Part shown: piece after piece, positions 11,344-21,605 of the stretch | Position numbering within the stretch: position 1 is the first letter of the stretch | How the letters are laid out: each line of letters begins with the position of its first letter | Assembly (NCBI RefSeq): GCF_030272615.1 | Contig: NC_081414.1 | Span: 779,380,119-779,444,118 of the forward strand | Reading direction: 5' to 3' | DNA length: 64,000 bases | Source of the DNA: Cryptomeria japonica | Lineage: Eukaryota > Streptophyta > Pinopsida > Cupressales > Cupressaceae | The notes under the pieces: model-generated | Seen by the model: only the letters and a program-made list of their open reading frames with translations | Database searches by the model: none | Told to the model about the DNA's origin: nothing | Translations under genes and position numbers: made by a program

Positions 11344-13320
11344 TCAAATGCCACTCTGGCCAGATGTTGTACCACCATCGCCATTTGCTCCCCCACTAGT
11401 GCCTGCACCACCTGATCCATCTCTCCATGGAGGCCTCATCGAACCCCCACTCACTTCTGCATCCCCTGATCTCTCCCTCCGTAGAGGACCCATCACACCC
11501 CCACTGCTCTGCACGCTCTGCGATTGCTCTGATCTAGCCTGCCGCATCTGAGAATAACTAAGAGCTCATTGACTAACTAGGACCACCTACTCATATAAAT
11601 CCCACCAGTAGTCTATCTCCACCTGTGCTCACCGCATCTCCCTCATCACCTCCCCCGTAGGCCCCTATGCTCCTACTCCAATCCGAACTCTCTCCTGCAG
11701 CTCCGCCAATCTCTCCACTACACTATCCCTCTCCTGCAACACCACCGCTAGCTCTGACTCTCATGCAAATAGCTTCACATCCCTAGCCACCACCTCTGCC
11801 TCCAAATCCTCTATCCGGGTCTGCAAATGTGCTATCATATGATCTCGCAGATCTCCAGTGGCTCCCTCCCCGGTATCCATAGCTGCCTCACCTGTACCAC
11901 CCTATCCAGTAGCTCCCTCCCCTCTATCCATCAGGATCTCCCTCTCCATCCCCCTCCCACCCAGCTGAACTCCTCCCTGTATCAATGGTCCCTATGCTAT
12001 CCATAGAGGCAGTCCACCTCTCCCTCTCCGCTGAATCCGCGTCCCCAACCCACCACCTCCTCCACCTCCTCCACCCTATCCTCCACCTCCTCCACCTGCT
12101 CACGGTCCTCGACCTCCTGCCCTCCTCTGTCTCTATCTCCTCTCATCCTCAAAATCTGGGATTGGCTCTGCTGGATTGGATATCCGTAAGATCGGGTGTG
12201 CAGCCTAGTACTGCGTATACTCATCTAATACTCCTACATCCATCATCCTCGGTCATATATCCCACGGTCTCACTTGTAGCATCTGAAACTCTGCCAATGC
12301 CTGATCATACAGTAGCACTAGCCCCCATGTGTACCTCTCCTGAATCACCCGTGCATACTCCCCTAATCCACTAGGCAGTCCCTGCTGCCATCCAAACTGT
12401 CTCAGCACTCTCTTGGGCACCTGTCTCTCCACATGGTATGAGGTCCTCCCAATGAGGAATTGGGTCATAAAAACATAGGACAGTGCCTCTGCATCATCAT
12501 CCCATGGCTCACACTCTAGGTATGGTCGCCATATGACTGCATCTAGATCATCTAATGCCTGCCGCCACCACTCTAACTTCCCCAGGTGGGGCTGACTCAT
12601 CATGCCTTTATACATGAACATATATGGTTGATCTACTGCACTAAATCTCAGACACACTAGTCGAGTCACTAGTAGGTGCTCCCAGGCCCAAATATGCAGT
12701 AGCATCACTCCCACTACTAAAGAACCCCTCCCCCGATAAACCACCTCATGGAGCTCTTGGTACAAGTGCGCCAGCATGCAAGGCCCCCATGCAAATCGGG
12801 TCCCCTCGGTAATCATCATCTCGATCACCTGCCCCCATCCCATGGCCAAACCATGTGATCGCCTGTCTGGACATAGAAGTCCTCCCATGATACCTGATAA
12901 GACTGCTGGTAGAGGCTCATATAACACAGCTATCTCCTCCCAAGCAATTGAGCCATCATCAATAAAAATGTCCTCATCAAAAATCCTCTGAACTGCAAGG
13001 GTCCCCCAGGATCTGTTATATGTGACTAGCTCCCCCCGAATCAAAATCCGTAGGATGTGCCACACATCCTCTAAGGTCACTATCATCTCCCCCTGTGCCA
13101 GATGGAAGGTGCACGTCTCACTGTGCCACCGCTCGGCTAACGTTGTGATCAAACCGTGATTCATCTGAATCACGGGCATGTGCATCACCTCATACAATCT
13201 AGTAGTAGCAATACAATCTAACTCTGCCTCTGTCAATCGATCCCACAACCCCTGTGTCGCAGGATGTCTCTCACGTAACTGCAACATGCCTAGCTCCTCC
13301 TGCACATGGACATTCATCAA
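11344..13320 (-). pseudogene. Antisense plant mobile domain (PMD, MAIN-like) protein with C-terminal coiled coil
   Basis: The intact part is 12253-13320 (355 codons). From the N-terminus it shows a WHSETCTFHLAQGEMIVTLE block, then DVWHIL, a GWGQ segment and a Trp-rich W-AWEHLL block. Together these match the plant mobile domain of MAIN/MAIL1-type proteins, which is also captured by MULE and gypsy transposons. The same frame continues past the TGA at 12253 down to 11344 with a few more stops. It passes a Gly/Glu-rich stretch and then a heptad-like coil (DLRDHMIAHLQTRIEDLEAE, later VVERLAELQERV) at about 11690-11880. The ancestral protein was therefore about 650 residues. It lies between pol and the 3' LTR of the Tat element, opposite to gag-pol, a position like the antisense ORFs of Grande-type Tat elements. 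Function unknown. Confidence 0.8.
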
Positions 13321-13559
13321 TCATCATTAGTTGTTTTGTTTTCAAACTTTCTTAAGTTTAAACCTAGACTATCAATAGATACTTTGATCAAGTATCTTCA
13401 AGTCTCAATAGGTAAGCAATCATGGCCACCTAGACTTCAACGGGCATTTATCCTAACAAATGACCTAAGTCTCATCAGGCTTCTATGGTTCAAAGCAACT
13501 CCCACTTCACATCGCCATCCATCCATCATTGCAATCGGGAGATTTTCTTCATCCAAACT

Positions 13560-13880
13560 AGAGCATCTCTTTATCCTAAAACAAAAGTGCTATTTTACCA
13601 ACAAAAGCGCTAGTTTCTCAACAATAGTGCTACAACCCTAACAAAAGTGTTCAATCAGCTATCCAATAGCGCTCAAACTACAAATGCGTTAAAACAACTA
13701 CACAGTAGCACTAATTAAGATCAATAGCACTCAATCAAGCCCTCAACAGCGCTTATTAATCAATAGCGCCTAAACATGCCTACAATAGTGCTAAAACATT
13801 TCAAAAGTGCTCAAACAATAGGCCAATAGCGCCATTGCGGCACCATAGCACTAATTCATGGAGCAAAAGTGCCAAAACCA
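13560..13880 (+). repeat. Field of degenerate AATAGCGCT-type short repeats
   Basis: About fifteen to twenty copies of a 9-10 base core, variably aatagcgct, aaaagtgct or aatagcact, separated by 8-20 bases of unrelated sequence. Spacing is irregular and cores vary by C/T and G/A changes. They lie directly upstream of the antisense PMD ORF start and upstream of the sense 3' LTR. They may be decayed tandem repeats of the Tat 3' region or a promoter-like array; which one is inference. Confidence 0.75.
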
Positions 13881-14441
13881 TAGTTTCAACACTCTTGCTT
13901 CGACTCAACTTGGACTCAATAAAAAGCCTATAAAAAATGCTTAAAAATTTAAAATTCCAATTTGCGTACCGTTGGTCCGTAGTTGTCTGGCCGCTAGAAC
14001 TATCAGACTCGCTCAAATCTATGCTTAGTAATCGGTATCGACATCCTGACTACTGCTCGCTCCTCCAAAGGTCACTATCAGAGCTCTGGTTTCACACTAG
14101 TCGTAGTCACAAATGATCATGTTTTCATCCCTTTCACCCCATTTATACCCTTTGCCATCACCGTAACTTCCCCCCGCTCACCATCGTGGTCCCCGTGAAC
14201 TTCGTGAGCCCCCCATTTCTCCATTTTTCTCCCAATTTCTTCTATTTTTCACCCGTATTGCTCACTTCTTCTCTTCTAACACCCTGCCAATTTTCATTCT
14301 TTTCTGAGAGATCACCCGATTTTTCAAAAAATTTCGACCCATCTCTCAAGGGGGCATACCACCCATTAAATTTACATTTTATGGGGCATTTCTTCACACT
14401 AGTTTTCTTTCTTTCAAACAACGCGATAAACCGCACCGTCT

Positions 14442-14455
14442 CAAAGAGGGGCAAA
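14442..14455 (+). other. Polypurine tract of the Tat element
   Basis: The sequence CAAAGAGGGGCAAA directly precedes TGTAGTCACAC, the start of the 3' LTR. A G-rich purine run abutting TGT is the normal plus-strand primer of gypsy elements. The region 13881-14441 before it shows no gene. Confidence 0.75.
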
Positions 14456-15012
14456 TGTAGTCACACAAATCTGTCCGGCTTAATTAAATAAATATTCGCT
14501 ATTTATTTGATTAAAAATCCACTAGCCATCAATTAATTAAATTAATATTTAATTATTTTATTCCCAAAACATTCTTCTATTAATTAAATAAATTATTGAA
14601 TTTATTTTAATTAATTCATTAAATCAAATTCAAATCAATTAAATAAATAAAATCTATTTATTTAATTAAATCCCCCTATTCCTCTTTTAAATAAATTAAA
14701 TAAAAACATTTATTTAAATCATTATCCCCCCACTTGCATTTTCCTACAAATGCAACTTGCACACATTTATTGAAATAAATGAATTTTTATTTTAAATAAA
14801 ATCCTATTTTCCCTCACCCACCAAATCCAATTGCATTCCTAAATCCCCTTCTAGATTCTTCTAACCCCTTCCTAATTAGCCTAATCCATCCCCTAATTAT
14901 TATCATATTCCTAAGCAAAATGAAGTCACTTCTCAAGACTTCAAAAGTCTTTAAAAAGCATTTAATGCTTTGTGTGTTCAACAAATTAACCCCCAAAGTC
15001 TTCCAAGACCAC

Positions 15013-15061
15013 TAATGGCTCTTACATGACCATTTATGGCTCTTACATAACCATTTATGGT
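15013..15061 (+). repeat. Two 24-base tandem repeats inside the Tat LTR
   Basis: The unit ATGGCTCTTACATGACCATTT is repeated twice in tandem with one base change (ATGACC against ATAACC) and a partial third copy follows. Confidence 0.7.
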
Positions 15062-15373
15062 TATTTCAAACTTGTCTCCCCAAACATTTATTGTTTTGAC
15101 CATATTTATCCTTTTTACATTTTCACAAGAGTTTATCCATTAGATAAAAGCTTTATTCTTTGAATAAAGAGTTTATTTATTCAACTAACCTTGACTTTAA
15201 CTCCCAAGGTCATATCAAGCATTTAATGCTTATTCCCTCTCCTCTCAACCTATCTCACATTGACACTTGTCATCCTGGGATTGGGTTGAAAGCCCTCACA
15301 TGGATTTGAAATCATTCAATCCTGGCCCTTGTTGAGATTGCTCAATCTCAACCATCCATTGCTCCATTTTCTC

Positions 15374-15381
15374 TATAAATA
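15374..15381 (+). promoter_or_regulatory. TATA box of the Tat LTR
   Basis: TCTATAAATAGAGC is a strong plant TATA context, about 0.9 kb into the LTR. Transcription of the element would start some 30 bases downstream, defining R. Confidence 0.7.
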
Positions 15382-15836
15382 GAGCCCATTTCTTCATAAT
15401 CCAGATCCTAAAAACTTCTATGCATTTAACCTAAAGGCATTTTAGAGAGCATTTAGCATAGCAAACTAAAATCTTGTTATTTTGGGTTAAAATCAATCAT
15501 TTCAATATCATCTAGTATTTTAGCTTTTCATTTTACATTTAGAGCAAAATACTCAAATCTCAATCCTCCATAAGCATCCATAGTGCAAAAAGTTGCTGAG
15601 AGCTACACTATTTTGGAACTTGGAGAGGAGAGGAACAAGGGAGAAGGAGCTAAGAGCATGCTAAGAGGCATTTGGAGATGCCTTATTATCTTTGTTTCAT
15701 TTGTTAGATATATTAGTATGATTTTAGTATCTCTTTTGATATGTCTGTTTAGATTAGTTTTTGATTGACTAACACTAACGATTTTCTTGTGTCTTGTGTT
15801 GTTTGTCATTTGCTAACTTTGTCCATTTAGCAAAGC

Positions 15837-17770
15837 ATCAGGAGGTACACTGAGGTGCTCTAGAGAGAGGCCATAAGGTGTTGAATCTTGTCCACATTAC
15901 TAAGAAGGGTCCCTTTCTATCCTACCAACTTATTTTGGATTCTTTTGAGTAGGCTCCAAAAAATAGAGTTCTCGACTTTGCCTGATGTGAGAGGTTTAAT
16001 CATGAATATCAAGCAGGGAGGGAGGCAATTCAACTATTTAAAAACTGAGAAATATGATTCTAGATAGGAGAGCACTCTTGCCAAGGTTGTTCACTTGCCC
16101 CAAAGCAGACACATAGTCAAACAAAATAGAGGACCAACCTTTGGCCTTAGTCATAAAACAATTAGTTAGGAAAAGGGTGTCATCGACAACACTGGCCCTA
16201 GCCATGAAAGTATTACCCAATAAAAGGGTTTCATTGACAAATTATTTGTGGGAGATGATTAGAGGGGAAGGGAATGGATTGATGCCTTTAAAAAATCGAT
16301 ACAGGATACCATCATCAAAGTTCCTACCTAGCATGTATTAGCTATGAGAATGAAGAGGTAAGGGAACCAAGGGTCCCCTTGTCTCAGATTACTTGAAGAA
16401 GCAAAAAATCCTTGAGGGGAGTCATTGACAAGGATAGAGAACATAGGGGTACTAAAATAGCTCTTTATTAATTTTACATCTATTACCATGAAATCCAAAT
16501 TTATTGAGGACCTTCTTGAGGAAGGGCCAAGACATCTTATCATATTCTTTTGAAATGTCCAATTTTAGGAGAATGCATTCTTTCTTGCTATTCTCCATAG
16601 AGTGGAGGGATTCATGACCCATAAGAAAAACATAAAACATTTGATGGTCTGAAATGAAGCCTTTTTTATGATCATGGATTAGTTTATTCAGCAAAGGCTC
16701 TATTTTATTTACCAGAATTAAGAAAAAATCTTATAGAGAGCATTACAAATATTGATAGGTCTGAAATCAAACATAGAATTTGATCCATATTTTTTCAGAA
16801 TCATCACAATATGAGTGTGATTAACTTATCTAATAATGCACACAGAGGAAAATAATTCATGGGATGCCAAAGTGACATCCTCTCACAATGTCCCAAATCT
16901 CCTAAAAGAAAAAATGGGGAAAGCCATCAAGTCCTAGGGATTTGAATGGTCCTATACAAAGAGTTGCATCTTTAACTTCCTCCTCTTAAACTTTACATTT
17001 CAAGAACATGTTGTCTTGTTGGGTGATTAGTTTGGGGATGACCCTAAGAAGTATTTAATAAATATCATCCACTTTGCAATCTTGAGGGGGAGGGTTGAGG
17101 AAGTTGGAGAAGTAACACACCACCTCCCTATTAATATCTTCCTCCTCTGAGAGGCAACATCTATCCACCCTAACTAAATTTTTTATTTTGTTCCTATTCC
17201 TATGTTGAGAAGTAGACTGGTGAAATAAATTCATGTTCCTATCACCCTTCTTAATCCATTGGAAACAAGTTATTTGCTTCCAATACAACTCTTATTTTTG
17301 AATAATGTTGTGAAGGTTCACCAAATGTATTTCTCCTCACACACCCTATCTGGAGAAGAACCAAGATGTTCAATTTCTAGCTACAAAGTCTAAAGCTTAA
17401 CTTTTAACTCCATTTTTTGGGAAAGAATATTTCCAAAGGAGGACTTGCTCCAAATTTTGAGGTTCTTTCTCAAAAATTAAGTTTTCTTGCAACCTTGAAC
17501 ATAGCAATACGAATGAAGTAAGAACTCCACCATTGAGGAATTAGATCCTTAAGACTAGGGTCACAAATCCACATATGTTCAAAATAGAGAGGGAAGAACC
17601 TGCTTGATTTTATGGAGTCTCATTTCAAAAGGATGGGTAGATGATCAGAATCTAAACGGATATCAAAGTGGAGGGAGCAAGAGCTAGAAATGTCCCATGA
17701 GGTGGAGAGAATACATCTGTCCAGTTTGACATGAATTAAGCCCTCACAAGAATGGAGGTTAGATCGGGAA
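15837..17770 (-). mobile_element. L1-type LINE remnant, interrupted and 5'-truncated
   Basis: Read on the minus strand from about 17770 down. The end of the endonuclease comes first (SDHLPILL-like, then FEHMWICDPSL and IPQWWSS). The linker to RT follows (WIKKGDRNMNLFHQST, 17055-17288), then the RT body and the post-RT region (SLLKRIQNKLVG) down to about 15840. Frameshifts and stops are frequent. The 3' part of the LINE is missing at the Tat LTR edge, as expected if the Tat element jumped into it; the missing piece should lie left of the Tat 5' LTR. Confidence 0.8.
16030..16700 (-). pseudogene. LINE reverse transcriptase fragments
   Basis: Fragments in broken frames. KKGFISDHQMFYV and LLKLDISKEYDKMSWPFL are the RT1-RT3 blocks with the first catalytic Asp. 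VNDSPQGFFASSSNLRQGDP is the plant L1 fingers/palm block. ASVVDDTLFL at about 16180 is the F-A-DD box with a Val change. Order and spacing match plant L1 elements. Confidence 0.8.
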
Positions 17771-18649
17771 TTTATTTTAATGTTATTTTATTTTATTTTG
17801 CATTATAATTATTTTATTTTTATTTATCTATTTATTTATTATTGATAAAATATCATCAAATGGATAATGTTCTATATTCTAATATGTATGCATAAAAATT
17901 AACTAATTGCTTGAATTAAAAAGGGACTCTTAAATGGATTTTACCATGATTTTTTTAATATATGAACATAGTTATTTAATAATCATTGTATTGTAAAATC
18001 TATAGCTTTTTCAATAATATAATTTTCTATACCTTCTTTTTGTCAACCAGAAAAAAAAAGATGAACCGATATAAGCGATGAGGTCATCCTACCTAGTTTT
18101 GGCAGAATGAATATGCTTCAATCCTTGAATCTTAGCAAACAAGGTATTAGAATAAACTCATGCTCTTGCATTGAATAGAACAAATGAAATCATGAATTAT
18201 AGTAAATTCTAAAAATCTTACAAATTGAATTTAAAATTAGACAAACAAAAGATTGGAAAAGATCCAGTTAAGGAGCATTACTAGTCTTTGGAATTACTAC
18301 ACCAATTTGACCATGCTTATAGAAAAATATGGTGCTAACTTTAATTAAATCTATTTCATATGTTGTTTATTGCATACGTCTTTCTAGAATCAATTTAACA
18401 AGGTTGCATAAATGGCATTAGTTTTGTCTAATCACTTATTAAAATTTTCCAATAAGGAGTAATGGTTGGTTTTTATCTTTGATATATTATCATGCAATTT
18501 TAAGGCATATAAGGCCCAACTTTCATAAAAAATTGAACCATGCATCCATGTATTTGATAGTGCCATGTATTATTGACCTATCTATAAAATATTGGGACTC
18601 AGTTCACAAATTTACCTAAATTATTGGAAAATTTCTATTTGGCAATACA
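17771..18649 (+). other. AT-rich spacer, no gene seen
   Basis: Strongly AT-rich with no coding signal that I can support. It might contain decayed intron or upstream kinase sequence, since a kinase domain starts just to the right, but no motif is recognisable. Confidence 0.4.
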
Positions 18650-19188
18650 ACAACTAATGCACTTGGATTGGATTGAAGAGGATGTATTTACAACTTGAAA
18701 GGTAATTTTGAAGACTTAATTTGAGATTTTATTGGTAATTGCATGAGAAATATTTCTTGACAATGTAGGTATCCCATCATTTTTAACAATATTAAACATA
18801 CAAAGATTTTGCTAAATGGGCACTTTAGCTTAAATGTTGCTAATTTTGGGGTATCAAAGCTACTGGATAGAGAGGGAAGTTGCATGATAATAACCAGAAG
18901 AGGAAAATGAGGGTACTAGGCTCTTGAATATATGTCAGGCCTTCTTATCACTCATGAGGTAGGCACATTTTATTTTGGTATGATGTTGCTATAAATTATA
19001 TCAAGTCATAAAAATTTGGACTTGAAGGTCGAGGATAGGAGGTTCTACCTTCAAACTTAGGTTTTATCTCAAATCTAGAGGAAAAACACAATAGGATTGT
19101 AGGATATTAAGTGAGTTATATGTTGAAGAGGTGGGAAGGTCCATATTGGCAGACTTGTATTCTATCTAATGAGAATATGGGGCTTAGC
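18650..19188 (+). pseudogene. S-domain-type receptor-like kinase pseudogene, kinase domain (5' piece)
   Basis: Translating with frameshifts gives LDW near 18670, then KHTKILLNGHFS (a decayed D-IKPQNILLDGHFS catalytic loop). Next come VANFGVSKLLDREGSC (DFG changed to NFG), an activation segment ending LEYMSGLLITHE (the P of APE lost), and YFGMMLLxIISSHKNLDL (subdomain IX). These match G-type lectin S-receptor-like Ser/Thr kinases. The catalytic Asp of HRD/HFD and the DFG Asp are gone, and stops are many. The gene is cut at 19188 by copia A; its last piece is at 51865. Confidence 0.8.
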
Positions 19189-20089
19189 TATTAGGAAAAT
19201 GGTTTCTCAACCTTGCATTTACATGAGGTTACTATTTATAATAATTTTTGTTCGTGCATGAAATAGCGCAAAATTCTCCCCAAAGTTTTAGATTGGCTAG
19301 ATAAGCATGTTGGTAAATTTTCGTCGCAATATCACAGCTAGTTTTGAAGATATTAACATTTTTGTTCTTGACGGGTGCGATGAAAGGTTAAAACTTAATT
19401 TTGAGGACTTTAGACCCTCTCAAATGCCCTGAAAAGTGGGTGTAATCAATGTATCTAGTTACAAGGTGATAGAGCACTTCGTGAGATTTTTGGCACATTA
19501 AACAATTCTTCAATCAAACACCTAGTTCACAAGTTATGGCCTTCGAAAGTTTGGACTCGTGTAATAGGAAATGTAAAATTACATTGGACACATAAATGAG
19601 CTGTAAAAGGGAGGAACATGTGTTGATGTGTATTTTGACACATCATAGGGCATCTAGAATGGAGATAAGGTTGGCTCTACTTTTTTGGGTGGTTTTAGCC
19701 CATGGTTTTGTAATACCGTTTGATGGTTCTTGTATTGTATCTCTTACATATGAGATGTGTGAGATAAAGGTTGTGTGTAAGAGTCTTATGGTTATTGTGT
19801 TACCTTTGAGTCTCTGATTAGTGATACTCCTATGTAGAGATTTATCTGCAAGTATATTATAATTTGTTATTGATTGCTAAATAATATATTGAGCTTCTTT
19901 TGGAGTGGAGTTTTTCTCTCGAAAGGGTTTTCTCCATGTAAATTGTTGTGTTATTGTGTTGTGGTATGGATGCTATTATGTTTATTTCTACTAACTTTCT
20001 ATAATTGTTGTAACAATCTCTAAAATTTTTGCATTACCCTACTCTCAAGGTTAGTGTAGGAATTTGTTCCACTACTTAACTTCCTTTCA
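19189..20089 (+). repeat. Copia A 5' LTR
   Basis: 901 bases. Aligns with 30527-30708 plus 51155-51864, the split 3' LTR. Ends CTTTCA before the primer binding site. Near 19910-19960 it holds a diverged form of the copia LTR block GGGTTTTC-CCATGTAAAT. Confidence 0.88.
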
Positions 20090-20091
20090 AG

Positions 20092-20103
20092 TGGTATCAG
20101 AGC
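20092..20103 (+). other. Copia A primer binding site
   Basis: TGGTATCAGAGC, complementary to the 3' end of initiator tRNA-Met, two bases after the LTR. Confidence 0.92.
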
Positions 20104-20213
20104 TTGATCACCTTTGCTTTCAATTTTGGGTTGTTGGATTTTTTGAACTAATCTAGATTTGAGTGTGAACTTGTGCAGAAGACACTTTTTGATCTTGTTG
20201 TAGAAATTTTTAG

Positions 20214-20715
20214 ATGACAAGTTCATCAGGGAAAATATTGGTGGAGAAATTTAATGGAAGTAATTTTCAGATGCAGAAACTGAAGATGAAAGATCTACTA
20301 ATAGATTGAGATATGTAGGATGTTGCTGATGTGAATGTCTCAAGACCTACAAATATTACTGTGGTGGATTAGTATGATGTTATGGACCAAAAAGGTAAGG
20401 GTCTAATCAAATTATGCTTGGCAGACTCTGTTTTGATCAATGTCCCTAAAGAGAACCCTGCACAAAAGCTATGGAGTAAGCTTGGTGAAATGTATCAAGT
20501 GAAATCCTTATTGAATCAAAAAAAATATGAGGAAAAAATTGTATTCCTTGAGAATGAAAGAGGGTGGATGAGTTAGAGACCACCTATAGGAATTTGATAT
20601 GTTGGTGGCTCAATTGGCATTTGTTGGTGTTAAGATGAATGAGGAGAAATGCTAGATCTTACATAGTTCTCTTCCCGATTCATGGGATTCTCTTGTTATG
20701 GCTATATGTAGTATT
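20214..20715 (+). pseudogene. gag: Copia A gag, 5' part
   Basis: ATG at 20214 opens a copia gag (KFNGSNFQMQKLKMKDLL; later LWSKLGEMYQVKSLLNQKK and, in another frame, LPDSWDSLVMAI). In-frame stops and a frameshift near 20575 are present. The coding sequence is cut at 20715 by element B and resumes at 27411 in phase with SWDSLV. Confidence 0.82.
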
Positions 20716-21534
20716 TGTTGGCATTCTACACTCTTATGAGAATAGTTGATGTTTTCATTGATGGAAACCATCTAACAGCCTTCTCGCATTCATCTGGTAA
20801 GCCACCGACAGTTACTGGCACCGAAAATAGACATCTACATATAGCAGCAAGCACTTCACCGACAGCGGCAACAATGCATACTGACACTCCAGCCGACAGG
20901 GAATAAACATTTGTTTATTGTATTTAAATGTAATTATCTTTTGTAAAGCCGACATGGTACATTGTAATAGACTCATATATGTATGAGATCTTGTAAGTCA
21001 TTTTCTAATGAGCGAATGTGAGCGAGAGTAAGAAAATAAAGAAAAGGAAGGAAGATATATGCAAATGCATAAGGCAAATTTTGTATAAGGTTTTGGTTAT
21101 AGAATGAGCTTAAATCAGTACCGAACCTGGCATAGTTGATGTTGATTTGAAGCAGTACATTGTATTGGATTTCATAATCCACTTTTGTAGTCAGTGTGAA
21201 TCTTATTGAGCAGTGAGCTCTAGGCAGTTGGCCTTCATGCATGTGCAGGCCCCTCATTGTAAGTAATATTTATTCATTGGCTAGTGAGTGAATATTGTGG
21301 GTCACAAATGCCACCAAGGTTTTTCCCACACCTGGTTTCCTCATTAAATATCTTGTGTTATGGTGTGTTCTCTATGATGTCTATGTTATTCTCATTTGTT
21401 GCATTAATTCTTATTTACTAGTACACTATTTTGGGATGCAAAGTTCTTAATAATATTAAATATTCTGCTAACCTGCTAGATACTGATTCAATCCCCCCCT
21501 CTCAGTATCTTTGGGACTATCATTAATCCTAACA
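20716..21534 (+). repeat. Element B 5' LTR
   Basis: Near-copy of 26589-27405. Contains the block around 21311-21365 (TTTTTCCC...GGTTTCCTCATTAAAT) and a C-run just before the end (ATCCCCCCCTCTCAG), both shared with the LTRs of D, F and G. Confidence 0.92.
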
Positions 21535-21536
21535 AT

Positions 21537-21548
21537 TGGTATCAGAGC
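21537..21548 (+). other. Element B primer binding site
   Basis: TGGTATCAGAGC, initiator tRNA-Met complement, after an AT spacer following the LTR end. Confidence 0.92.
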
Positions 21549-21605
21549 TTGGTCCTCTATTTTCAAAAGCCTAATAGCCTAAGGAAGATTCTGACATCGG
21601 TATAG

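Larger units (their letters stand above)
1..15836 (+). mobile_element. Tat/Ogre-like Ty3/gypsy LTR retrotransposon (5' LTR outside window)
   Basis: One large element on the + strand. In order: leader, gag, aspartic protease, G-patch, RT, RNase H, a second RNase H, integrase, a long 3' region with an antisense ORF, polypurine tract and 3' LTR. The dual RNase H after RT is the known hallmark of the Tat lineage. No copy of the 3' LTR is seen before gag, so the 5' LTR must lie left of the window. The right edge is where LINE coding sequence begins; I place it at about 15836, give or take 25 bases. Coding parts keep their frame over long stretches but hold many stops, plus a frameshift near 4980. 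The element is therefore not autonomous today. Confidence 0.85.
14456..15836 (+). repeat. Tat 3' LTR
   Basis: Starts TGTAGTCAC after the polypurine tract. It is very AT-rich over 14470-14800, with repeated ttaaataaat palindromes. It carries a promoter TATA box at 15374 and ends where LINE coding sequence resumes. Its partner LTR is outside the window, so the end base and target-site duplication could not be fixed. Confidence 0.7.

Noticed and set aside
12253-13320. PMD ORF as a host MAIN-like gene
   Set aside because: It lies between pol and the 3' LTR of one element, lacks introns, carries decay stops past 12253, and no separate target duplication is seen.
13560-13880. Possible CRISPR-like array
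   Set aside because: Core is only about 9 bases, degenerate and irregularly spaced, in a plant retrotransposon; no direct repeats of CRISPR length.
18688-18885. Minus-strand 65-codon frame
   Set aside because: Shadow of the kinase pseudogene, which gives a clear motif series on the + strand.
20973-21257. Antisense 94-codon frame in the B LTR, also at 26846-27130, with similar frames in D (34601-34927) and G (58495-58989)
   Set aside because: They recur only because the LTR DNA itself is repeated and conserved; they read against the transcript and have no domain.
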